Source of the DNA: an uncultured Clostridia bacterium
Lineage (GTDB): Bacteria; Bacillota; Clostridia; Lachnospirales; Lachnospiraceae
DNA: 5,702 nt
Direction of reading: 5' to 3'
NCBI GenBank assembly: GCA_947304065.1
Contig: CAMZAI010000166.1
Location: 1 to 5,702, forward strand
The notes under the pieces are model-generated. The model was not told the origin of the DNA, made no database searches, and saw only the letters and a program-made list of their open reading frames with translations. The position numbers were made by a program, and so were the translations under genes. Shown here piece after piece: positions 1 to 5,702 of the stretch. Within the stretch, counting starts at the first letter, position 1. Every line of letters starts with the position of its first letter.

Positions 1-257
1 CGCGGATTCTCAGCGTAAGACTCCTTTGTATAGCCCTTGGTAATCGTGGCTCCGTTCAATGTAAGTACGCCATTATCGGCGTCAAAACTGACGGTTCCGT
101 CTCCGAGAACATTGGCTTTATCCTTGCATGTCAGGACATCGATCCCATTAACATAAAGTGCTCTGAGTTTTTCGTCTGCCTTGATCTTCTGAGGCAGAGT
201 CATAACAACACAAAGAACTAAGAATCCAAATAAAACGCCGAGTTTGTTCAGTTTCAT
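1..257 (-). CDS. N-terminal fragment of an exported surface-type protein
   Basis: An open frame begins at the ATG at 257 and runs off the left edge without a stop, giving about 86 residues. The start is supported by AGGCGG seven bases upstream. Residues 1-27 look like a signal peptide: MKLNK, a long hydrophobic stretch (about 6-21), then I-K-A before D28. C16 follows leucine, so a lipoprotein is unlikely. The mature part begins DEKLRALYVNGIDVLTC and contains LGDGTVSFDADNGVLTLNGA. This G-D-G-T-x-x-(F/Y)-D-x-x-x-G-x-L-T-L-x-x-A pattern recalls short beta-rich modules at the start of clostridial cell-surface and carbohydrate-binding proteins, often ahead of repeat or beta-helix regions. That recollection is not confirmed here. 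It follows the GH105 gene by 24 bases and is probably the fifth gene of the operon. Full length and function lie outside the window. Confidence 0.8.
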   Translation of the reverse strand, partial: MKLNKLGVLFGFLVLCVVMTLPQKIKADEKLRALYVNGIDVLTCKDKANVLGDGTVSFDADNGVLTLNGATITKGYTKESYAENP

Positions 258-264
258 ATTAAAA

Positions 265-270
265 CCGCCT
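265..270 (-). promoter_or_regulatory. Shine-Dalgarno site of the truncated exported-protein gene
   Basis: AGGCGG, five of six matches to AGGAGG, stands seven bases before the ATG at 257, in the 24-base gap after the GH105 stop. It supports a real gene start there even though the frame has no stop within the window. Confidence 0.65.
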
Positions 271-281
271 TTCTTCTCATC

Positions 282-1247
282 TTACTTATTCTTCCATGCA
301 TAAGCCATTACATACGCTGCCTGCGCCTCAGCTGAAGTTCCTTCTGCCACAAAATCCGGACAACCGCATACTTCCCTGATTATACCATAATCATCGACTT
401 TTTCTGTTACCGTCCGGAACGCCTTATCGGCGTACTCCCTGTATTTTCCCGGAATATAACCTTCTTTTATCCCTCGATAAACAGTCGCTGCCATCATCAT
501 AGCTGAGGTTCCGTCGATGAAGCTGTCCTCACTGTCAAGGATATCCCTGAACCTTCCGTCTGCAGTAATAAACGGCAGCATTCCATCGAGCACTTCAACA
601 AGATATCCTGTAAGTTCTTCAGCAATTTCGGGTTTGCCATTTTCTTTTGCCGCTGCAATAACTCTGGTCAGTCCCATAAGCACCCAGCCATTGCCTGTCG
701 CCCAATGAACCTTCCTTACAAACCGGTCACCGTCCACATCCTTGATATGGTAAAACAGCTGGATTTCCGCGTCGTACAGGTGCTTTCTGTATCCTCGTAT
801 CTGAGTCAACGCTTCATCGAGTTCGCCCATCACTGCCAGGAACGGCGGCATCATGTATACTCCGTCAGCCCATACCTGAGCTGCTGTATAGTCTTCGAAG
901 AAAGATCTGGTGCTATGGCATATCAGCCCGTCGGATGTTCGCGGAGCCTTCTCCATCAGGTACTCCAGCATCTTCTTGGCTCCGTCCAAGAAGAACCGGT
1001 CTCCGGTCTTCTGATACGCCCGCAGGCATACTTCACCGTTTGACGCCGGATCGCATACAGTTGCTCCTCCGCCTACCATGGCCAGTCTGCCGTCACTATT
1101 CATTCTTTTGACAGCGTCATAAGCCATCGGCAGCCACAGTTCATCGCAGCCCAGCTCATACAGTGCCTGTGCACAAACACCCTGTTCCCAGGAATGTCGC
1201 TGCATCGCAAGCATGGCGTTGACGACTCGTTTGATAGTTTCGTCCAT
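282..1247 (-). CDS. GH88/GH105-type unsaturated glycuronyl hydrolase
   Basis: This 321-residue protein has the alternating helical pattern of an (alpha/alpha)6 barrel and no signal peptide, so it should act in the cytoplasm. Family members hydrate the double bond of the 4,5-unsaturated uronic acid left by a lyase, releasing that sugar from the non-reducing end of an oligosaccharide. Visible landmarks are MQRHSWEQGV near the N-terminus, CDPASNGEV (D66), QVWADGVYMMPPFLA with D128 as the probable catalytic acid, HWATGNGWVLMGL (181-193) and FIDGTSAMMMA (243-253). It is somewhat shorter than the roughly 350-380 residues I expect for YteR-like GH105 enzymes, but no core block looks missing. It follows the propeller gene by 41 bases. 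Whether the substrate is rhamnogalacturonan, an arabinogalactan-type side chain or another glycuronide cannot be read from sequence. The family call is strong and the substrate open. Confidence 0.9.
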   Translation of the reverse strand: MDETIKRVVNAMLAMQRHSWEQGVCAQALYELGCDELWLPMAYDAVKRMNSDGRLAMVGGGATVCDPASNGEVCLRAYQKTGDRFFLDGAKKMLEYLMEKAPRTSDGLICHSTRSFFEDYTAAQVWADGVYMMPPFLAVMGELDEALTQIRGYRKHLYDAEIQLFYHIKDVDGDRFVRKVHWATGNGWVLMGLTRVIAAAKENGKPEIAEELTGYLVEVLDGMLPFITADGRFRDILDSEDSFIDGTSAMMMAATVYRGIKEGYIPGKYREYADKAFRTVTEKVDDYGIIREVCGCPDFVAEGTSAEAQAAYVMAYAWKNK

Positions 1248-1260
1248 AAAAAAATCGGTT

Positions 1261-1265
1261 CTCCT
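1261..1265 (-). promoter_or_regulatory. Shine-Dalgarno site of the GH105 gene with long spacer
   Basis: AGGAG lies 13 bases upstream of the ATG at 1247, longer than the usual 5-9. The spacer ends in seven consecutive T residues (minus strand) directly before the ATG. No closer purine-rich site or alternative start upstream fits better, so the ATG is kept, but initiation may be weaker than at neighbouring genes. Confidence 0.55.
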
Positions 1266-1288
1266 GCCTGATTTATACGGTGCATGTC

Positions 1289-2551
1289 TTATTCTATATA
1301 TCCGCCCGGATATAATGTTGACGAATACAGTCTCTTCGGCTGTGGGATAGGTTTTCCCGAAGGCTTTTCGTGCACATCGATGAATGTTCCCGAATATACA
1401 GCCGCCTCTTTATCTCCGTAAACTATCACGTCCTCCATCCCTCTTCCGAAGAGATCGCCGTGGAGCACATAATCGCCTTTTGCCGACTCAATGGGGAATT
1501 CCGCGACCATATTGAACTCATGATCGTAGAGTCCCGGATTTACGCCGCCTCCGCGCCTGTAAGCGAGTATGTAATCCCGCCCCTCTCCGTTCCAGTTACG
1601 AAGTGTCTCAGCAATGGTCAGCCAGCCCTTTGTCTGCCTGTTTTCCTTTCGCACTTCGTGACCGTTGCAGTCCACCAGGAATAATCCGTCCAGACCGTCC
1701 CACTGACCTTTATAGCCATCTCCGCGTCGTATGCGGTCTAGTCCCGCGAGCTGCAGTCCGGGAGCTCCGGGTATGAACTTGCCTAGAGCAATATGCTGTG
1801 ACTCGATCGAGCCGTCATATCTCCACAGTTCTTCTCCTTCAGCACTGTAGAGGCAGGTAACGCTGCCGCCAATGGCCAGTTCCGGTTTTCCGTCGCCGTT
1901 TACATCTCCGACCCAGATACAGTCGGCGTGGTCCTCGAGATCGTGGCAGGACCACATTATATTTCCGTTATGGTCGAGACAGTCATATCCGGCCATGATC
2001 TCGTCATAGCCATCGCCGTTAATATCGTAAGCGTAAGGGAAATGACCGATGTTCCCGTGATGCGTCCACATCACGTTGAAATCGCGGTCCATGGCCCACA
2101 TATTGAAGTATCTGTCCTTGAGTATTATCTCGCCGGGCCTGTCAGCTCCGGTCAGATTTGCGATTATTATACAGTCGTGCGCTTCATCCGCAGGCAAAGG
2201 ATAGTCTTTCTTTATCCGTCCTGTCCTGCCTTCCAGAACTGTGAACCGCTTGTTCATGACGCACAGAACTTCCGGCTCACCGTCTCCGTCATAATCAAAT
2301 ATCTGCGCAGGGAAATCCGAGCCGAAATTACCGGGCTTTCCGGACAGATCGCCTGTCTGCCAGAGCATATTTCCTTCAAGGTCAAACGCGGTCACACAGG
2401 TCACCTGATGCGGCACATACCTGTCGTCTATATCTCCGTCAGCCCTGACAAAGACGACCTCCATGCGGCCGTCTCCGTTGATGTCTCCCAGCAGACCCTT
2501 ACCATTGCCTGCCGCCTCTATTGAAAATCTGTTGATCAGTTTTGCTTCCAT
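1289..2551 (-). CDS. Cytoplasmic FG-GAP/calcium-loop beta-propeller protein, possible polysaccharide lyase
   Basis: This protein has 420 residues from the ATG at 2551. It has no signal peptide or membrane segment and should be cytoplasmic. It is built from propeller-blade repeats. At least four calcium-binding loops of the D-x-N/D-x-D-G type occur: GDINGDG (22), FDYDGDG (85), YDINGDG (175) and GDVNGDG (215). Weaker versions are NWNGEG (319) and GDLFGRG (365). Between them are strands of the form D-x-x-G-N-x-x-W, such as FDLEGNMLW, LDHNGNIMW and SAEGEELW. The conserved-looking stretch RRGGGVNPGLYDHEF and the ending RLYSSTLYPGGYIE recall proteins I have seen beside GH88/GH105 genes, some labelled rhamnogalacturonan-lyase-like or, misleadingly, Sir2. 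Several lyase families (PL11, PL22, PL24, PL25, PL42) are propellers, so a lyase feeding the next gene is plausible but unproven; a binding-only role is possible. It starts one base after the kinase stop. A TTG at 2563 could add four residues. Confidence 0.88.
   Translation of the reverse strand: MEAKLINRFSIEAAGNGKGLLGDINGDGRMEVVFVRADGDIDDRYVPHQVTCVTAFDLEGNMLWQTGDLSGKPGNFGSDFPAQIFDYDGDGEPEVLCVMNKRFTVLEGRTGRIKKDYPLPADEAHDCIIIANLTGADRPGEIILKDRYFNMWAMDRDFNVMWTHHGNIGHFPYAYDINGDGYDEIMAGYDCLDHNGNIMWSCHDLEDHADCIWVGDVNGDGKPELAIGGSVTCLYSAEGEELWRYDGSIESQHIALGKFIPGAPGLQLAGLDRIRRGDGYKGQWDGLDGLFLVDCNGHEVRKENRQTKGWLTIAETLRNWNGEGRDYILAYRRGGGVNPGLYDHEFNMVAEFPIESAKGDYVLHGDLFGRGMEDVIVYGDKEAAVYSGTFIDVHEKPSGKPIPQPKRLYSSTLYPGGYIE
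1424..2488 (-). repeat. Degenerate calcium-loop repeats inside the propeller gene
   Basis: Six imperfect copies of a loop of about 12 residues recur within the coding sequence, at roughly 2453-2488, 2264-2299, 1994-2029, 1874-1909, 1565-1597 and 1424-1459. The first four keep the Asp/Asn-rich D-x-N-x-D-G core and an acidic residue at the end of the loop. The last two have lost ligand positions (NGEG, FGRG). At the DNA level the plus strand shows recurring CCGTCTCCGT or CCATCGCCGT words. Spacing is uneven, as expected for diverged propeller blades rather than recent tandem duplication. Confidence 0.75.
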
Positions 2552-2552
2552 T

Positions 2553-4478
2553 TCAGTCTCCAACTACTATCTTCTCCTGCGGAATATGAAGCCTTACGAC
2601 TCTCTTCAGTTCATTGATATCCACAGGCTTGCTGATATAATCCGTAAATCCCATCTCCAGGTATTCCTCACGTACTCCGTGCAGCGCGTTCGCGGTCATC
2701 ATGACCATAGGAGTGTCGGGATTAAGATTCTCAGGATCTTCTTTGGCCTTCCGGTAGGCCTGGATCCCGTCCATTCCGGGCATCATGTGATCCATGAAGA
2801 TCATGTCGTACTTCTTTTCGCGCATTTTCTGAAGTGAATCCGGACCGTTCAGTGACGTTTCTACCTTACCGCCCAGATCGTCGAGGAACTTGCTTGCGAT
2901 GATGAGATTTACCCTGTTGTCATCCACAACGAGATAAGTGCAATCGGGCGTTTTATAAGCTGCCTCTTTATCTTTCTTCAAGGAGCTTTCGTCTTCCCCG
3001 TCAGTCTGCTTTTTGTTAACAGTCTGCGGGATCACAACAGTGAATACCGAGCCTTTTCCGTATTCGCTGGTCACATCGATACGCCCGTTCATCAGATCCG
3101 TCATGCGCTTCACTATCGCGAGTCCGAGACCTGTGCCTTCGATGCTGCGGTTGTGCTCTTCGTCCAGTCTCTTATAGTCTCCGAACAGATAGGGAAGATC
3201 CTCTTCCTTTATTCCGATGCCCGTATCCTTTACGCTGATGCGGAGGTTTATGACATCCTCAGAAACCTTCTCGGAAGTGATCTCGAGCTTTACCTCGCCC
3301 TTATCGGTGTATTTTACGGCGTTGTTCAGGATATTTATCATGATCTGTCTGATGCGCAGCTCATCGCCGATCAGGCGGTCGGGGATTGAGGGATCTGTCT
3401 GCTGAATATATTTCAGGTCCTTCTGCTCTGCCTTTATGCGGATCATGGTATCTACTTCGCCGGTCATTTTATGCAGCGTGTAAGGCGCTTCATTTATCTC
3501 CATCTTTCCGGACTCGATCTTGCTCAGGTCCAGGATATCGTTGATAACGGAAAGCAGTACATGTCCGGCGTCTTTTATGTTGTCTGCATATCCCCTGATC
3601 CTGTCCACAGATGAGTCATCGATTATTTTTTCCGGTCCGATCTCATTTATTATCAGCTCATCCATACCTAGCACCGCGTTCAGGGGCGTTCTGATCTCAT
3701 GAGACATATTGGCCAGGAAATCGCTTTTGGCGCGGTTGGCTTTGATCGCGTCCTGCTCGGCGATCCTCAGCTTGTCATTGCTCCTGATCAGTTCATGGTA
3801 ATCGGCAGTCTCCAGCGAAAAATACAGCACAAAAATACCGGCCGAACCAAAAGGCAGGGACAATAAGATTGCTCCGTCCGTAGCGGCCTGTATCACTGTT
3901 CCGAACAGCGTTATAAGTGACGCCGCGGAAAGCGACAGCTGTTCTCTCGAACCAAGTGTGCGCATGCGGATGATCAGCAGGATCATACCGCTCGTAAGAT
4001 AATAAACGGGCGGCGAGAAAACGATCGGTACGAACAGTGAACCGTGCATATAGGTTCCGTCGGGATTATACCAAAGTATGAACTTTAGCGGCAGATTCAG
4101 GATCATCAGGGCCAGATACAGGCCAAATATCGCATTTCCGACGACTCTGATCCATTTAAATTTCTTCGCGCTGTCAACATATTCGAGCATGTATACTACA
4201 AATATCCTCGAAGCCATAACGCACATAATTGAATCCATCGTACGAAGGATCGTGCATATAACTATCGGAGTTCCGAGCTCGGGATATGCGAAAACATAGG
4301 TCAGTATGCTGACAAAAAGCGCGATCAGCATATTGATCTCAAGCGAGCGGAAAAGCTTATATGTGCGTATTCTTTCACGGTTTGAGTCATTGAAAGATAT
4401 CAGATACAGGACAAGCAGGTATCCGAGTGACGCGATCTCAAAATATGTTTTGGGCGGTATGGAATAGTTATGCAGCAT
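2553..4478 (-). CDS. Membrane hybrid histidine kinase with C-terminal receiver
   Basis: This 641-residue sensor kinase begins with about seven hydrophobic helices (roughly 12-29, 47-65, 71-98, 109-131, 147-170, 180-198, 202-221) and has no large extracellular domain. A short charged linker at about 222-256 leads to the HisKA domain, SHEIRTPLNAVLG, with phospho-acceptor H260. The HATPase domain has the N box NILNNAVKYT (N386), G1 DTGIGI (418-423) and G2 GTGLGLAI (448-455). A receiver domain follows at about 513-630, with the acidic pair D519/D520, phosphorylated D563 in MDHMMPGMDG, T595 and K617. All catalytic residues are present, so it should be active. There is no HPt or DNA-binding output domain, so phosphate must pass to a partner elsewhere. 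About a dozen extra residues (near 281-293) seem to lie between the two HisKA helices. The start follows the upstream stop by 7 bases. Only a weak AGGAC lies 17 bases away, so translational coupling is likely. The ligand is unknown. Confidence 0.95.
   Translation of the reverse strand: MLHNYSIPPKTYFEIASLGYLLVLYLISFNDSNRERIRTYKLFRSLEINMLIALFVSILTYVFAYPELGTPIVICTILRTMDSIMCVMASRIFVVYMLEYVDSAKKFKWIRVVGNAIFGLYLALMILNLPLKFILWYNPDGTYMHGSLFVPIVFSPPVYYLTSGMILLIIRMRTLGSREQLSLSAASLITLFGTVIQAATDGAILLSLPFGSAGIFVLYFSLETADYHELIRSNDKLRIAEQDAIKANRAKSDFLANMSHEIRTPLNAVLGMDELIINEIGPEKIIDDSSVDRIRGYADNIKDAGHVLLSVINDILDLSKIESGKMEINEAPYTLHKMTGEVDTMIRIKAEQKDLKYIQQTDPSIPDRLIGDELRIRQIMINILNNAVKYTDKGEVKLEITSEKVSEDVINLRISVKDTGIGIKEEDLPYLFGDYKRLDEEHNRSIEGTGLGLAIVKRMTDLMNGRIDVTSEYGKGSVFTVVIPQTVNKKQTDGEDESSLKKDKEAAYKTPDCTYLVVDDNRVNLIIASKFLDDLGGKVETSLNGPDSLQKMREKKYDMIFMDHMMPGMDGIQAYRKAKEDPENLNPDTPMVMMTANALHGVREEYLEMGFTDYISKPVDINELKRVVRLHIPQEKIVVGD
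2558..2561 (-). promoter_or_regulatory. Shine-Dalgarno site deciding the propeller gene start
   Basis: GGAG lies six bases before the ATG at 2551, inside the last codons of the kinase gene, and favours that ATG. A second purine run, AGGAG at 2574-2578, sits ten bases before an in-frame TTG at 2563. That start would overlap the kinase by 11 bases. ATG with the nearer site is preferred; the two proteins would differ by four residues. Confidence 0.6.
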
Positions 4479-4485
4479 ATGTTTA

Positions 4486-5685
4486 TCAGTATTTTGTCCT
4501 AAGATTATACTTCTTGCAGATCTGTTCGGGCGTCATGGATCTCAGCTCATTGCTGTGCGCAAGATTCATGAGTTTCAGGAATAATCCGCGTCGGATGCCT
4601 CTTTCCTCATCACCGAAATAATCGTAGTATCGGAAATTGCCGCGACTGTCGGTGGTCTGCCTTTTTGCTTTTTCGTAAATATCCTCGGGATCGGTTCCGG
4701 GAACGACATTGCAGTACCAGGGGATCTCCCTGACCGGGATTCCGATCACCTTCCATTTGGCGTTCTGGTAATCTGAGTTAATGAACAACGTATGGATATC
4801 TTTAATGATATCCTCCTGGAAACCGATGCATATCTGATTCAGATAATAATTCTGTCCGTTGATCTCCACGCCTCTTTCAAGGAACTGATAGCAGTCGTCC
4901 CTGTAAGTCGAAGGCGGAACGTACATGCCGTCGTAGCAGGGAACGGTAAGGATCGCGGCGGTATGTTTTTTGTTCCAGTTCAGATCGTACTTGGCTCTGC
5001 CGCTTCCGTTGTTCTCCCAATCATAATTATCGTGCTTGCAGGCAGCCTTTTTAGCAGCTTTTGAGCCCAGTGACTTTCCGGACCAGAAGCAGATATCATC
5101 CTTCCATTGCTTCCAGATGTCCTCCATTTCTACATTGCCGTTCTTGTTGCTCGTGAAATCGGTAAAGTCGACGAAATAATATTTTCCGCCGTCTTTTATG
5201 TAATTGTACTGATGTCCGTAATCGCCCGTGATCAGCACGAATCCGACTTCCTCGTAATCGTCCGCAAGCATGTACGCAAGCACCGTCGAAGTCTCACAGC
5301 ATACGCCGAAACCCACATCTATGCATAATTCCGGCGAATTGCTGACGGACCACCCGTCCCTTACATAACCCATCATGCCCTCGATCTCGTCGTAATGATA
5401 ATCAGATATATAGAGCCAGAACATGAATTCCGAGACCGTCGATATCTTCTCCTGAAGATATTTCGCGTAAGTATCATTATCCCAGTTATAGCCGTATCCG
5501 CCGCCGGTCTGGACATTATGCAGGTTTACGTTGTAGAGGAATTCCCTGTCTTTACTGAGCTCTGTCTCGTAAAAGGGAACATCCATTACGCCGCGCGCCT
5601 TTTTCTTGTCCGCTGCCTCTGCGCCCGCGGGCAATGCCGTACATACAAGAATTACAGTCAGAAACAACGATAATAATCTCTTCAT
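4486..5685 (-). CDS. Exported transglutaminase-like (papain-fold) protein
   Basis: This 399-residue protein starts with a classical signal peptide: MKR, a hydrophobic core at about residues 4-18, then A-E-A before a likely cleavage at residue 24/25. C15 is preceded by valine, so there is no good lipobox. A transglutaminase-like core lies at about residues 118-180. It has G-V-C-C-E-T-S with C129 as the probable nucleophile, H158 in GHQYN, and D173 in VDFTD, the usual Cys-His-Asp order and spacing. The C-terminal half (about 190-399) matches nothing I recognise and is rich in Trp, Tyr and Cys; the mature protein has ten cysteines. Family members act as cross-linking enzymes, proteases, amidases or inactive binding modules, so the reaction cannot be named. 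The ATG has AGGAGG four bases upstream. The gene ends 7 bases before the sensor kinase, so the two are probably co-translated. The fold call is firm; the substrate is unknown. Confidence 0.85.
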   Translation of the reverse strand: MKRLLSLFLTVILVCTALPAGAEAADKKKARGVMDVPFYETELSKDREFLYNVNLHNVQTGGGYGYNWDNDTYAKYLQEKISTVSEFMFWLYISDYHYDEIEGMMGYVRDGWSVSNSPELCIDVGFGVCCETSTVLAYMLADDYEEVGFVLITGDYGHQYNYIKDGGKYYFVDFTDFTSNKNGNVEMEDIWKQWKDDICFWSGKSLGSKAAKKAACKHDNYDWENNGSGRAKYDLNWNKKHTAAILTVPCYDGMYVPPSTYRDDCYQFLERGVEINGQNYYLNQICIGFQEDIIKDIHTLFINSDYQNAKWKVIGIPVREIPWYCNVVPGTDPEDIYEKAKRQTTDSRGNFRYYDYFGDEERGIRRGLFLKLMNLAHSNELRSMTPEQICKKYNLRTKY

Positions 5686-5689
5686 GACG

Positions 5690-5695
5690 CCTCCT
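5690..5695 (-). promoter_or_regulatory. Shine-Dalgarno site of the transglutaminase-like gene
   Basis: The minus strand reads AGGAGG, a perfect match to the anti-Shine-Dalgarno, followed by CGTC and then the ATG at 5685. The four-base spacing is short but workable, and it fixes the start of the first gene. Only 17 bases upstream of the ATG are in the window, so the operon promoter cannot be seen. Confidence 0.75.
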
Positions 5696-5702
5696 GAATG
5701 AT

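Noticed and set aside
517..1043. Two adjoining plus-strand open frames opposite the GH105 gene
   Set aside because: Both are antisense to a well-supported enzyme gene and look like low-complexity or random translations with no recognisable motif.
1272..1277. TATAAA on the minus strand as a -10 box for an internal promoter before GH105
   Set aside because: The hexamer 17 bases upstream is TATATA, not close to TTGACA, and a single AT-rich hexamer in a 41-base gap is expected by chance.
1100..1285. Minus-strand 61-codon frame overlapping the start of GH105
   Set aside because: It is out of frame with the GH105 coding sequence, which carries clear family motifs; the overlap is a shadow.
1248..1288. 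Possible intrinsic terminator, because of the T run between the propeller and GH105 genes
   Set aside because: The seven T residues are not preceded by a GC-rich inverted repeat; the sequence before them is the purine-rich ribosome site.
1928..2524. Plus-strand open frame of 198 codons
   Set aside because: It lies entirely antisense to the propeller gene. Its Val/His/Ile-rich wording is the mirror of the Asp/Gly-rich loops, there is no credible ribosome site, and it matches no family.
1289..2551. Labelling the propeller as an integrin-like or Sir2 protein
   Set aside because: FG-GAP loops alone give the integrin-like label, and no NAD-binding Sir2 motifs (GAGxS, HG, NxD, zinc cysteines) are present.
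5641..5685. Lipoprotein signal for the transglutaminase-like protein (C15)
   Set aside because: The residue before C15 is valine and the following segment continues to an A-E-A cleavage site, so an ordinary signal peptide fits better.

Overview
The window reads as one block of five co-directional genes on the minus strand, so transcription runs from position 5702 toward position 1. It probably comes from a member of the Bacillota, most likely a clostridial gut or rumen bacterium of the Lachnospiraceae type. The grounds are purine-rich Shine-Dalgarno sequences, Gram-positive-style signal peptides, and a hybrid sensor kinase whose H-box and receiver wording (IKDAGHVLLSVINDILDLSK, MDHMMPGMDGIQ) resembles kinases I associate with that family. 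The taxonomic call is recognition from memory, not a search.

Layout in transcription order: (1) 5685-4486, an exported transglutaminase-like protein with an intact Cys-His-Asp triad. (2) 4478-2553, a membrane hybrid histidine kinase with about seven predicted helices, a HisKA/HATPase core and a C-terminal receiver domain. (3) 2551-1289, a signal-less beta-propeller protein carrying several FG-GAP/EF-hand-like calcium loops. (4) 1247-282, a signal-less GH88/GH105-type unsaturated glycuronyl hydrolase. (5) 257 to the left edge, the N-terminal part of an exported protein cut by the window. The gaps are 7, 1, 41 and 24 bases, and I see no terminator hairpin in any of them, so an operon is the simplest reading. 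Its promoter would lie beyond position 5702. No stretch above 300 bases lacks a gene. I see no RNA genes, insertion sequences, CRISPR arrays, attachment sites or origins.

How the genes might work together is inference. GH105 enzymes remove the unsaturated uronic acid that a polysaccharide lyase leaves on an oligosaccharide end. The preceding calcium-loop propeller has the general architecture of several lyase families and could supply that substrate in the cytoplasm. The sensor kinase and the two exported proteins would then form the envelope part of the same response. The least described element is this combination: an exported cysteine-rich transglutaminase fold and a membrane hybrid kinase, both tightly linked to an intracellular propeller and glycuronyl hydrolase pair. 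No sugar transporter, canonical signal-output protein or extracellular polysaccharidase is visible in the window.
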